Assembly: GCF_014653945.1 (NCBI RefSeq)
Contig: NZ_BNAU01000009.1
Span: forward strand, 240,370-304,369
Source: Amycolatopsis deserti
Lineage (GTDB): Bacteria > Actinomycetota > Actinomycetes > Mycobacteriales > Pseudonocardiaceae
Reading direction: 5' to 3'
Length of the DNA stretch: 64,000 bases
The notes beneath the pieces are model-generated. The model saw only the letters and a program-made list of their open reading frames with translations. It made no database searches and was not told the DNA's origin. Position numbers and translations under genes: made by a program. Below are positions 51,760 to 60,424 of the stretch, piece after piece. The stretch's first letter is position 1, and each line of letters starts with the position of its first letter.

Positions 51760-51878
51760 CCCGACGCGGCGAGGCCACCCGCACCTCAGCGGCCGCCACC
51801 GCGCGACCACCGTGGCCGATGGACTGCCACCCCGCCCGGCGGCCCACCGGCCACGCCGCTGCTTTCGCGCTCGGGGCC

Positions 51879-52190
51879 GCTCACCCTCGCCGGCTGCCTC
51901 GGCGCACCACCGCCCCAGGCCCGCCGGCCGGCCGCCCCTCGGCCACGCCGCCGCCCGACCGGCACAGCCGCTTTCGCCCTCCGGGGCCGCTCACCCTCGC
52001 GGCGGCCTCCGCGCACCACCGTCCCAGGCCCGCCGGCCGGCCGGCCCAGCGCCCAACCGACACAGCCGCATTCGCCCCTGGGACCGCCCACCTCCCCACC
52101 GCCCCAACGCACCACCACCCCAGACCCACCGGCCGGCCCGGCCACCCCTCAGCCGCTCCCGCTCACCACTGCCCCAGGACCACCAGCCAA
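51879..52190. repeat. Degenerate ~105-bp tandem repeats
   Basis: The gap 51760-52335 is C-rich and contains about three to four decayed units starting near 51879, 51989, 52086 and 52158, each with GCTCACC-like starts and CCCAGGCCCGCCGGCCGGCC-like cores. Open frames through it are compositional. No gene is supported. Confidence 0.65.
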
Positions 52191-52335
52191 CCGGCCACTC
52201 CCCTCCGCCCGGGCGCCACCCGCCGGCCCCGCGCCCTCCCGCACCCGACCGGGTCCAATGGCCCTACCGACCCCGGGCGCCCCGGGTGATCGTGGGGCCG
52301 TGACGTTCCCCGCGCGCGAGAGATCGGTCGCTTCG

Positions 52336-52713
52336 ATGCTCGATCCGTTCGGACTGGAAGTGCTGGGGCGGGATCAGTGCCTGGAGCTGCTCGCCACCGC
52401 CGGGATCGGGCGCGTCGTCTTCACCGCGCGCGGCCTGCCCGCCGTCCAGCCGGTGCGGTTCGTGCTGGCCGACGACGCCGTCAACTTCGGCACCCCCGCC
52501 GCCAGCCCGTTGTTCGCCGCGGCGCACGACGGCGTCGTCGCGTTCGAGGCCGACGCCTTCGACCCGGAACTGGAGCACGGCTGGTGGGTGACGGTCCTCG
52601 GCCGGGCCCGCGCCACCCGCGAGCGCGCCCGCGCGTGGCCAGCGAGCACCACCGACGACCGTTGGATCCGGATCCCGCTGGAAGTAGTCTCGGGACGGCG
52701 GCTCGCGGGGTAG
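52336..52713 (+). CDS. Pyridoxamine-5'-phosphate-oxidase-fold flavoprotein
   Basis: A protein of about 125 aa with the split-barrel fold: LDPFGLEVLGRDQCLELLATAGIGRVVFT, AVQPVRFVLADDAV and the HGWWVTVLGRARATRE strand fit the PPOX class 2 family, which bind FMN or F420. Start is not certain: ATG at 52336 gives the usual family opening, GTG at 52300 adds 12 residues. It precedes a GAF histidine kinase and response regulator on the same strand with a 19-bp gap, an arrangement seen in DosRS-type clusters. Confidence 0.75.
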   Translation: MLDPFGLEVLGRDQCLELLATAGIGRVVFTARGLPAVQPVRFVLADDAVNFGTPAASPLFAAAHDGVVAFEADAFDPELEHGWWVTVLGRARATRERARAWPASTTDDRWIRIPLEVVSGRRLAG

Positions 52714-52732
52714 AGCTGCCGGAAGGGCAGTG

Positions 52733-54238
52733 GTGATCGGACCGGGCGCACGCGGACTTGTCGAGGCCGTCGTCGGGGTCGCGGCGGACCTCAGCCTGCC
52801 CGAGATCCTGACCAAGATCGTCACCAGCGCACGCGACCTCACCGGCGCCGCGCACGCCGTCATCCAGGTGCCCGACGCCGCCCCCGTGTGGTCCGGCGAT
52901 CCGGCCGCGCCCGGCGCGCCGCTGACCATGCCGCTGCACGCCCGCGGCGGCCGGTTCGGCGAGCTGCGGCTGCGCAAGGAGGGTGGCTTCACCGGCAGCG
53001 ACCGGGAAGCCGTGGTCACGCTGGTCGCCGCGGCCGGGATGGCCATCGACAACGCCACCCTCTACGAGCGGACCCGCAGCCGCGAGCGCTGGCTGGAGGC
53101 GTCGCACGAGGTCACCGCGGCCCTGCTGACCGGCGAAGACCCGCAGCGCACGCTGCGCTTGATCGCCGAACACGCCAGGGTCGTCGCCGGCGCCACCGCC
53201 GCCGCGGTCGCCGTCCCACGCGAGGACGACCCGGGCACCCTGGTGTTCGAGGTGGTCGCCGCGGGCGAGCACGTCCCACCGGGCCTGGCCGGCCTGACGG
53301 TGCCGGTCGAGGGCACCGCGAGCGGCGAGGCGTTCCGCACCGGCGAGGCCGTCGTGGTGCGCAACTACGGCCGCTACGTAGCCAAGGAGCAGGCCAAGGT
53401 CAACGTCCAGCTGCCCGACCAGGTCACCGAGCTGGACTCAGCGGTCGCCGTGCCGCTGATCGTCGGTGGCGAGACCCTCGGCGTGCTGCTGGTCGCCAAG
53501 TTCGGCGAAGCCGCGCCGTTCACCGACGACGAGGTCGGCCTGGCCCGCACGTTCGCCGGTCACGCCGCCCTGGCCATGGAGTTCGCCCGCGCCGAGGAGG
53601 ACCGGCAGCGGCTGGCCGTGTTCACCGAACGCGACCGCATCGCCCGCGACCTGCACGACCTGGTCATCCAGCGGCTGTTCGCGACCGGCCTTGGGCTGGA
53701 GGGGCTGCGGCCGCTGGTCACGCAGCCCGAGGTCGCGGAGCGGCTGACCGGCTTCGTGCACGAGCTGGACCGCACGATCCGGGAGATCCGCAACAGCATC
53801 TTCTCCCTGACCCAGCCCGCGGAGACCGCGGAGGGGCTGCGCGCGGAGCTGCTGCGGTTGGCCCGGGACTGCACGCCCACGCTGGGGTTCGCGCCCCGGC
53901 TGGGGTTCACCGGGCCGGTGGACACCGCCGTGCCGCCGCCGGTGCGGGCCGATCTGTCCGCGACGGTGCGGGAGGCGTTGTCGAACGTCGCCCGGCACGC
54001 CCGGGCGCGCACGGTGTCGGTCGAGGTGGCGGTGGACGCGTCGGGCCACTCGCTGACGCTGACCGTCACCGACGACGGTGTCGGCATCCCGGACGAGCCC
54101 GGACGGCGCAGCGGGCTGGTCAACCTGGACGAACGCGCGGCGCGGTGGCGGGGCCGCTGCTCCGTCGGGCGCGGCGGCGAACGCGGGACGACACTCGTGT
54201 GGACGGCCGAGCTGAACGGCGCGGGAGGGCTGCGATGA
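52733..54238 (+). CDS. GAF-domain histidine kinase (DevS/NarX-type)
   Basis: A 501-aa soluble sensor kinase with two GAF domains (about 15-125 and 130-285), then HisKA_3 with the phospho-His in RDLHDLVIQRLF (about residue 309) and a C-terminal HATPase (REALSNVARHARA; DDGVGIPDEPGRRSGLVNL). The layout matches DosS/DevS-like hypoxia and redox sensors, but heme ligands cannot be assigned by eye. GTG at 52733 has GGAAGG 6 nt upstream. Its stop overlaps the response regulator start by 4 bp. Confidence 0.9.
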   Translation: MIGPGARGLVEAVVGVAADLSLPEILTKIVTSARDLTGAAHAVIQVPDAAPVWSGDPAAPGAPLTMPLHARGGRFGELRLRKEGGFTGSDREAVVTLVAAAGMAIDNATLYERTRSRERWLEASHEVTAALLTGEDPQRTLRLIAEHARVVAGATAAAVAVPREDDPGTLVFEVVAAGEHVPPGLAGLTVPVEGTASGEAFRTGEAVVVRNYGRYVAKEQAKVNVQLPDQVTELDSAVAVPLIVGGETLGVLLVAKFGEAAPFTDDEVGLARTFAGHAALAMEFARAEEDRQRLAVFTERDRIARDLHDLVIQRLFATGLGLEGLRPLVTQPEVAERLTGFVHELDRTIREIRNSIFSLTQPAETAEGLRAELLRLARDCTPTLGFAPRLGFTGPVDTAVPPPVRADLSATVREALSNVARHARARTVSVEVAVDASGHSLTLTVTDDGVGIPDEPGRRSGLVNLDERAARWRGRCSVGRGGERGTTLVWTAELNGAGGLR

Positions 54239-54921
54239 CGATCTCGGTGTTCCTGCTCGACGACCACGAACTGGTGCGGACCGGGTTGCGCACCGTGCTG
54301 GAGTCCGAAGGCGACATCCGCGTGGTCGGCGAGGCCGGCACCGTCGCCGACGCGCTGCGCCGCATCCCCGCGCTGACACCGGATGTGGCGATCCTCGACG
54401 TGCGCCTGCCAGACGGCGAGGGGATCGGCGTGTGCCGGGAGGTCCGGTCCTCGGTGGAACCCGCGCCGGCGTGCCTGATGCTGACCTCGTACTCCGACGA
54501 CGAGGCCCTGACCGGGGCGATCATGGCCGGGTCCGCGGGTTACCTGCTCAAACAGGTGTCCGGGATGAACCTGGTGGACGCGGTCCGGCGGGTCGCGGCG
54601 GGCGGGTCGCTGCTGGATCCGGAGCTGACCGCCAAGGTGCTGCACCGGATGCGCGGGGACGAACCCGGGTACGCGCAGCTCAGCCCGCAGGAGCGGCGGG
54701 TGCTGGGGCTGATCGCGGATGGTCTGACCAACCGGCAGATCGGGGAGCAGCTGCACCTGGCCGAGAAGACGGTCAAGAACTACGTGTCCTCGGTGCTGCA
54801 CAAGCTCGGCTTCGAACGGCGCACGGAAGCGGCGGTGTACGCCACCCGACGGCGTGACATCTCCGGTCCGCAAACAGGGCCATTGGACCCTGTTCGGGGC
54901 TTGCGTGATCGGCGAAGGTGA
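54235..54921 (+). CDS. LuxR/NarL-type response regulator (DevR-like)
   Basis: A 228-aa regulator with an N-terminal receiver (about 3-120; Asp9/10 acidic pair, phospho-Asp in ILDVRLPDG near residue 54, Lys in YLLKQ) and a C-terminal LuxR helix-turn-helix (about 145-205; LSPQERRVLGLIADGLTNRQ and EKTVKNYVSSVL). This is the DosR/DevR arrangement and it is coupled by 4-bp overlap to its kinase. Targets are unknown. Confidence 0.9.
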   Translation: MTISVFLLDDHELVRTGLRTVLESEGDIRVVGEAGTVADALRRIPALTPDVAILDVRLPDGEGIGVCREVRSSVEPAPACLMLTSYSDDEALTGAIMAGSAGYLLKQVSGMNLVDAVRRVAAGGSLLDPELTAKVLHRMRGDEPGYAQLSPQERRVLGLIADGLTNRQIGEQLHLAEKTVKNYVSSVLHKLGFERRTEAAVYATRRRDISGPQTGPLDPVRGLRDRRR

Positions 54922-54978
54922 AGAGGTCACAACAGAAGATTCTCGGTCGCGTCGGTCGCCGCGAGCTGAGATAACCGG

Positions 54979-55015
54979 CCGGAGCAGCGGCCTCCCACCC
55001 CTCCCGCTGCTCCGG
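54979..55015 (+). terminator. Terminator after the response regulator operon
   Basis: Perfect 12-bp arms CCGGAGCAGCGG (54979-54990) and CCGCTGCTCCGG (55004-55015) lie 57 nt after the regulator stop and just before the next promoter. The loop, CCTCCCACCCCTC, shares CCACCCCTCCC with the fbiC terminator. Confidence 0.7.
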
Positions 55016-55022
55016 TCAACTA

Positions 55023-55051
55023 TTGTCTGCTGTGGACGGTGGGGGTAGGTT
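55023..55051 (+). promoter_or_regulatory. Promoter of the VOC-family gene
   Basis: TTGTCT (55023-55028) and TAGGTT (55046-55051) are 17 bp apart, a good housekeeping-type match, and the ATG follows 7 nt after, indicating a leaderless transcript. Confidence 0.6.
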
Positions 55052-55058
55052 GCGCCGG

Positions 55059-55679
55059 ATGGGACTCACCGGGTCGGAGATCTCCGAAGCGGTGCACGAC
55101 GCCGGATGGCGGTACGTGTTGTCGAGCCTGTGCACGTCGGTGGCGGTGCCCTCGGCGCGGGAGGCGGGCACGCTGGCGCGGCGGGTGCTCGCGATCGCGG
55201 ACCACGCGGAGGTGGACATCCGCCCGGGCACGGTGCGATTGGTGTTGCGGCCGGTGACGGCGGGTGAGATCGACCTCGCGCGGCGCATCTCCGAGCTGGT
55301 GCGGGAACTCGGGTACACACCGCGGCCGCGGGACACGCAGCGGCTGGAGATCGCGATCGACGCGCTGGACGCCGAGGCGATCGTGCCGTTCTGGCGAGCG
55401 GTGCTGGACTACGCCGACGGGCCGAACCCGCCTGAGCTGATCGATCCGCGCGGCCAGGGCCCGGCGATCTGGTTCCAGCGGATGGACGCGCCGCGTCCCC
55501 AGCGCAACCGCATCCACCTCGACGTGTCCGTCCCCCACGACGAGGCCCCGGACCGCATCCGGGCCGCGCTGGCCGCGGGAGGCGTGCTGCGCTCCGGCGA
55601 GGCGGCCCCGGCGTTCTGGGTCCTGGCCGACGCCGAGGGCAACGAAGCCTGCATCACGACGTGGCAGGGCCGGGACTAG
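55059..55679 (+). CDS. VOC-fold protein with pterin-dehydratase-like N-terminus
   Basis: A 206-aa protein. Residues ~1-90 resemble 4a-hydroxytetrahydrobiopterin dehydratase-like folds joined to VOC proteins (WRYVLSSLCTSV, ADHAEVDIRPGTVRLVL). Residues ~95-205 are a glyoxalase/VOC half (EAIVPFWRAVLDY, NRIHLDVSVPHDEAPDRI, FWVLADAEGNEACI). The His/Glu metal ligands are in HLDV and GNEA. The substrate is unknown. The start is set by the strong promoter at 55023-55051. Confidence 0.8.
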   Translation: MGLTGSEISEAVHDAGWRYVLSSLCTSVAVPSAREAGTLARRVLAIADHAEVDIRPGTVRLVLRPVTAGEIDLARRISELVRELGYTPRPRDTQRLEIAIDALDAEAIVPFWRAVLDYADGPNPPELIDPRGQGPAIWFQRMDAPRPQRNRIHLDVSVPHDEAPDRIRAALAAGGVLRSGEAAPAFWVLADAEGNEACITTWQGRD

Positions 55680-55689
55680 GACGGCCGCC

Positions 55690-56052
55690 CCACCGCACGC
55701 CGCTCTCCCGCAGCGACGCACGCCCCACCTCCCCGCGCGCCGCTCCTCCGCAGCGGTGCAGCCGCCCCACCCCACCGCACGCCGTGGACCGTTGAACGGA
55801 CAGTTCAATGCCGCACGACTGGACACCTCGCGAACCACCGCCAGCCGCAAAAGCCCCGACCAGGCCCGGCCCGGCGCAGCCCACATACCCCAGCCCACGC
55901 AGCTCCACCGCAACGGCACAACCACCCCACCCACCGCCGGCCGTTGAACGGACAGTTCAATGCCGCACGACTGGACACCTCGCGCACCGCCGCAAGCCGC
56001 AAAAGCCCCGACCAGGCCGGGCCCGCCCCACCTACCCCAGCGCGCGCAGCTC
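55690..56052. repeat. ~152-bp tandem repeats covering the 3' end of kynU
   Basis: Two clear copies lie at about 55789-55912 and 55941-56052 (152-bp period), with a decayed third part before 55790. Each begins with the dyad TTGAAC-GGACA-GTTCAA (55792-55808 and 55944-55960) and runs into a copy of the last kynU codons; the right copy includes the real stop. The gap 55680-56031 contains no other gene. Confidence 0.78.
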
Positions 56053-57192
56053 CTCCGCCGCCCGCAACACATCGGCGTACCGCACGTACAACCCGGCCAG
56101 TCCGAACCGCAGCACCTCGGGCGGCCGGAAGTCCCCGATCACCCCGCGCGCGATCAGCTTCCCCATCGCCGCCTTGGCGTCCGGCCACGCGACCGAGATC
56201 TGGTTCCCCCGCGAAGCCGGCGTGACCACCCGCGCCCCGGGTACCAGCTCGTCCAGGCACCGCAAGAAGAACTCCCCCAGCGCGAGCCCCTTCGCGCGCA
56301 CCTGGTCGATCGTCACGTCACGCCACACGTCCAGCGCCGCGTCCAGCGCCAGCATCGAAAGGATGTCCGGCGTCCCGGTCCGGCCGCGGCTGATCCCGGC
56401 GCGGCCGGCGTACCCCGGGGTCATCCCGAACGGATCGGCGTGCCCGGCCCACCCGGTCAGCGGCTGGTCGAAGTCCTCGAGCCACTTCCGCGCCACGTAG
56501 AGGAAAGCCGGCGCTCCCGGGCCCCCGTTGAGGAACTTGTACGTGCACCCGACGGCGAGGTCGACCCCCGCGTCGTCCAGCGGCACCGGCACCGCCCCCA
56601 CCGAATGGCACAGGTCCCACACCACGACCGCCCCGGCCGCGTGCAGCGCCGCGGTGATCCCCGGCAGGTCGTGCAGCTCCCCGGTCACGTAGTCGACGTG
56701 GTTGACCAGCACCACGGCCGTCCGCGAACCCGCTTCGCTCGCCAGCGCGCCGACCGGCACCCGCCGCACGGAGTGACCGGTCATGCGCGCCGCGCTCTCG
56801 GCGATGTAGCCGTCGGTGGGGAACGTGCCCGCGTCGACCAGGATCTCCGGGCGCCCCGGGTTCAGCCGCGCCGCCGCGACGACCGCCTTGAACAGGTTCA
56901 CCGTCGTGGAATCGCCGACCACCACCTGGCCCGGCGCGGCGCCGATCAGTGGCGCGATGCGGTCGCCGATCCGCTCCGGCGCGTCCCACCAGCCCTCGTC
57001 CCACGACCGGATCAGCCGTCCGCCCCACTGTTCGCCGATCACCTCGGCCATCCGCGGCGCGACCCCGCGCGGCGGCGCGCCCAGTGAATTCCCGTCCAGA
57101 TAGGACACTTCCGGGTCGAGATCGAACTCCGCGCGCTTGCCGGCCAGCGGGTCCATCGCGTCGAGTTCGGCCGCTTCGTCTCGCAGCGACAT
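56032..57192 (-). CDS. kynU: Kynureninase
   Basis: A 386-aa PLP enzyme of tryptophan breakdown, converting kynurenine to anthranilate and alanine. The PLP lysine is Lys219 in GCTYKFLNGGPG, with Asp193 in VWDLCHSVGA and the YLDGNSLGAPP opening. Length is normal for bacterial KynU. Other kynurenine-pathway genes are not adjacent. Its C-terminal end is the source of the duplicated sequence downstream. It is divergent from the acyl-CoA synthetase gene. Confidence 0.92.
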   Translation of the reverse strand: MSLRDEAAELDAMDPLAGKRAEFDLDPEVSYLDGNSLGAPPRGVAPRMAEVIGEQWGGRLIRSWDEGWWDAPERIGDRIAPLIGAAPGQVVVGDSTTVNLFKAVVAAARLNPGRPEILVDAGTFPTDGYIAESAARMTGHSVRRVPVGALASEAGSRTAVVLVNHVDYVTGELHDLPGITAALHAAGAVVVWDLCHSVGAVPVPLDDAGVDLAVGCTYKFLNGGPGAPAFLYVARKWLEDFDQPLTGWAGHADPFGMTPGYAGRAGISRGRTGTPDILSMLALDAALDVWRDVTIDQVRAKGLALGEFFLRCLDELVPGARVVTPASRGNQISVAWPDAKAAMGKLIARGVIGDFRPPEVLRFGLAGLYVRYADVLRAAEELRALG

Positions 57193-57232
57193 CGTGTCCC
57201 TTTCTCTCTATCGGTCTGTGTCGGCGGTCACA

Positions 57233-57238
57233 TACAGT
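57233..57238 (+). promoter_or_regulatory. Possible -10 box upstream of the acyl-CoA synthetase gene
   Basis: TACAGT matches TANNNT in the 81-bp divergent region; it lies 36 bp before the TTG start and would leave a short leader holding the AGGAGG ribosome site. Confidence 0.3.
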
Positions 57239-57273
57239 GGTGTCTCCGCCAGCTGATCACGAGGAGGTCGCAG

Positions 57274-59112
57274 TTGACCAGCCAACCGTCCGTCGCTGAG
57301 CAGGCCGAGGGCTTGACCATTCCCATGCTCCTCCGCCGCAACGCCGCGGAGTACGGCGACCTGCCGGCGCTCACGTCGCTGGACGACCCGGACCGCCCGA
57401 CGCTCACCTGGTCCGCGTTCCGCGACGAGATCGCGGCGGTCTCCCGCGGCCTGGCCGACCTGGGTCTGCGCCGCGGCGAGCGGATGCTGATCATGGCACC
57501 GAGCACGCCGGACCACCTGATCGCCGACCTCGCCGCCACGCACCTCGGCGCCATCTCGTGCACGGCGTACGCGACGCTGAGCCCCGAGCAGATTTCCTAC
57601 GTCGCCCGGCACAGCGCCACCCCGGTCGTCGTGCTGCAGGGCATGGACGAGCTCAAGCGCTGGCAGCAGGTCCTGCACGAACTGCCCGCGCTGCGCCGGA
57701 TCGTGATGATCGACGCCGAGGCCGTGCCCGCCGGTGACGAGCGGTTCGTCAGCCTCGCCGAGCTCCGCGCGCGGGGCGCCGAACTGCACGCCGCCGACCC
57801 GCGGGTCTTCGAGGACGGCTGGGCGGACATCCGCCCCGAGGACCCGATCGCGATGATCTACACCTCGGGCACCACCGGCGACCCGAAGGGCGTGGTGCTG
57901 TCCCACCACAACGTCATCTTCGAGGCCTACGCCGTGCACGCGCTGCACGAGACGCCGCTGCACCCGACGAACATCGCGTACCTGCCGCTCGCGCACATCG
58001 CCGAGCGGGAGATCTCGATCTACATGCCGATCGTCTACGCCGGTCACGTGCACACGCTGGCCGATCCGACGCAGGTCGCCGGCGCGCTGGGCCGCGTCCA
58101 CCCGCAGGGTTTCTTCGGCGTGCCGCGGGTGTGGGAGAAGATCGCCGCCGGGCTCAAGGCGATGCTGCCGAACCTGCCGGAGGACCGTCGCACCGCGCTG
58201 CTGCAGGCCAACGAGCTGCTGCAGCAGGGCTACAAGCTGCGCAACGCCGGCCAGGAGGTGCCGCCGGACCTGGCCGCGAAGATCGCGGAGACCGACCGGA
58301 CCGTGCTCGCCCCGGTGCGCGCGCTTCTCGGGTTCGACAAGCTGCACTTCTGCTCCAGCGGCGCGGCCGCGCTGCCGGTCGAGGTGCTGTACTTCCTCGC
58401 CGGGCTCGGCGTGGAGATCCACGAGGTGTGGGGGCTGTCGGAGACCTCCGGCGCGATCACCTCGAACTCGGCGAAGGCGTTCCGCGCCGGCACGGTCGGG
58501 CGGGCGCTGGCCGACACCGAGATCAAGGTCGACGCCGACGGCGAGCTGCTGGTGCGCGGCCCGCTGGTGTTCATGGGCTACCTGCAGGAGGACGGGACGA
58601 TCGCCTCCGCGCTGGACGACGACGGCTGGTTCCACACCGGCGACATCGGCACGATCGACTCCGACGGCTTCGTCACGATCACCGACCGCAAGAAGGAACT
58701 GATCATCACCTCGGGCGGCAAGAACATCGCGCCGACCCGCATCGAGGGGCTGCTCAAGGAGCACCCGCTGATCGGCCAGGCGGTGGCGATCGGCAACGAC
58801 AAGCCGTACGTGACGGCGCTGATCGTGGTCGACGACGAGTTCCTGCCCGCGTGGGCCGCGCAGCAGGGCATCCAGGGCAGCGACCCGGTCGTGCTGGCCG
58901 AGCACCCAGCCGTGCGTGAGGAGATCCAGCGCGCGGTGGAAGCGGCCAACGCGCGGCTGTCGCGCGTCGAGCAGATCAAGAAGTACCAGGTGCTGGCCAA
59001 GCCGTGGACGCCGGAGAGCGGCGAGGTCACCCCGACGCTCAAGCTCAAGCGCCGGATCATCAACGACCGCTACGCCGACGACATCGCCGCTCTCTACACC
59101 GCCGACCAGTAG
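57274..59112 (+). CDS. Long-chain acyl-CoA synthetase (FadD15-like)
   Basis: A 612-aa AMP-forming acyl-CoA ligase. P-loop YTSGTTGDPKGVVLSH (about residues 205-220), the GLSET box in VWGLSETSG, and the DGWFHTGDIG/KKELIITSGGKNIAP hinge are all present. The protein is of the long-chain (FadD15) type. The start is TTG at 57274, supported by AGGAGG 7 nt upstream; no ATG or GTG lies suitably near. It converges with the SDR gene, 4 bp apart. Confidence 0.9.
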   Translation: MTSQPSVAEQAEGLTIPMLLRRNAAEYGDLPALTSLDDPDRPTLTWSAFRDEIAAVSRGLADLGLRRGERMLIMAPSTPDHLIADLAATHLGAISCTAYATLSPEQISYVARHSATPVVVLQGMDELKRWQQVLHELPALRRIVMIDAEAVPAGDERFVSLAELRARGAELHAADPRVFEDGWADIRPEDPIAMIYTSGTTGDPKGVVLSHHNVIFEAYAVHALHETPLHPTNIAYLPLAHIAEREISIYMPIVYAGHVHTLADPTQVAGALGRVHPQGFFGVPRVWEKIAAGLKAMLPNLPEDRRTALLQANELLQQGYKLRNAGQEVPPDLAAKIAETDRTVLAPVRALLGFDKLHFCSSGAAALPVEVLYFLAGLGVEIHEVWGLSETSGAITSNSAKAFRAGTVGRALADTEIKVDADGELLVRGPLVFMGYLQEDGTIASALDDDGWFHTGDIGTIDSDGFVTITDRKKELIITSGGKNIAPTRIEGLLKEHPLIGQAVAIGNDKPYVTALIVVDDEFLPAWAAQQGIQGSDPVVLAEHPAVREEIQRAVEAANARLSRVEQIKKYQVLAKPWTPESGEVTPTLKLKRRIINDRYADDIAALYTADQ

Positions 59113-59116
59113 TCCG

Positions 59117-60010
59117 TCAGGCCGATCGGAGGGGCGTGGTCCACTTGCGCAAGCGCGGTGGAACACGCTTCTCCAGGCCGTACGGCTCCAGGTGAGCGCT
59201 GAACACCTCGTCGAACGCCTGCCGGACCGTGTCGGTGTCCCAGTTCTGCCGCTCCAGGATCGGCGCCTTCAGGTAGGGCTGGCCGACGATGTGCAGCTGC
59301 GGCCCGTTGCAGCGCACCAGCTGCCCGGTGATGCCCTCCGCCGCGTCGCTCAGCAGGAACAGCACGACGGGCGCGATCCGGGACGGCGTCCGATCGGGGG
59401 GACAGTTGCGCAGCGATCGCTCCGACTTCCAGACCATCCGGGTGTGCGCCAACGGGCAGACAGCGTTCACCCGGATGCCGGAATCTTCCAAATCCAGTGC
59501 CCACGAATACGTGAGCGACGCCACAGCTCCTTTGCTCGCCGCGTACACGCCGAGCTTGCGCTGGCCGAGCGAAGCGCCCGAGGAGATGTTCACGATCGAC
59601 CCGCCGCGGCCGGCCGCGACCATGGCCTTCACCGCCGCGATCCCGGTGTACATCACGCCCAGGACGTTGACCTCGACCAGCTCCCGGACCTCGTCGAAGT
59701 CCTCCTCCCAGGGCAGCGCCTCGTAGTTCAGCCCGGCGTTGTTCACCAGGCCGTCGATCGCGCCGAACTCGGACACGCACAGGTCGACGATGGCCTGGGC
59801 CTGCGCCGGGTCGGTGACGGTGTGCCCGCTGGCCACCGCCCGCCCGCCGTGCTCGCGGATGTTGGCCGCGGTGCGTTCGGCCAGGTCGGCGTCGACGTCG
59901 TTGACCACGACCGCGGCGCCGGCCTGCGCCAGGTGCACGGCGAACGCCTCGCCGAGACCCCGGCCGGCGCCGGTCACCACCACCGCCCGGTCCTGCATCA
60001 GCATGTTCAT
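59117..60010 (-). CDS. Short-chain dehydrogenase/reductase
   Basis: A 297-aa SDR: TGAGRGLGEA (Rossmann loop), NNAGLNYEAL, catalytic Ser in NISSGASLG and YAASK for Tyr/Lys. A longer C-terminus with QPYLKAPILERQNWD differs from minimal SDRs and resembles (3R)-hydroxyacyl-CoA-type reductases acting near fatty-acid enzymes. Nearness to the FadD-like gene is suggestive only. Confidence 0.87.
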   Translation of the reverse strand: MNMLMQDRAVVVTGAGRGLGEAFAVHLAQAGAAVVVNDVDADLAERTAANIREHGGRAVASGHTVTDPAQAQAIVDLCVSEFGAIDGLVNNAGLNYEALPWEEDFDEVRELVEVNVLGVMYTGIAAVKAMVAAGRGGSIVNISSGASLGQRKLGVYAASKGAVASLTYSWALDLEDSGIRVNAVCPLAHTRMVWKSERSLRNCPPDRTPSRIAPVVLFLLSDAAEGITGQLVRCNGPQLHIVGQPYLKAPILERQNWDTDTVRQAFDEVFSAHLEPYGLEKRVPPRLRKWTTPLRSA

Positions 60011-60327
60011 CGGTTCTTCTCCCCACCGGCCAGTCCCCGAGCGCCAGCCCGTCCTCGGCTGCCTCCCTGGCCTGTGAGTCCAGTCTTCGCGCCCGGAGCG
60101 CCCGGCGGTGGGCGCGCACCGACGAACGGTCCGCTCACTGCGCTGAACGAGTGACGGCTGATCGGCCGGACTGACCGCACCGCCGGGTCAGCGGGACGAA
60201 AACTTCCACCGTTCGTCGTAATCCGAAGGTTAGAAGGTCTACCACCGTATGGGCCCATTGAGGCGATACCGTCGCGCGGTGACTGTTCGCCTGCCTGTAG
60301 TGAGCGGCATACTGATTGTTGCGGAAT

Positions 60328-60352
60328 GTGTCACTTGGGTGACTGGCGTCAC
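60328..60352. promoter_or_regulatory. Phased GTCAC/GTGAC dyads between SDR and MFS genes
   Basis: The gap 60011-60424 holds no gene. It contains GTCAC (60330-60334), GTGAC (60339-60343) and GTCAC (60348-60352), 9 bp apart, forming two overlapping 14-bp palindromes with 4-bp centres. A regulator binding here could act on the divergent SDR and MFS genes. The binding protein is unknown. Confidence 0.4.
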
Positions 60353-60424
60353 AGGAACCGGGCCGGCAGCGACAGAGTCAGTGAGCGCAGGCAACCGGCC
60401 GACGAGGGGGAAGTGGGGAGAGGT

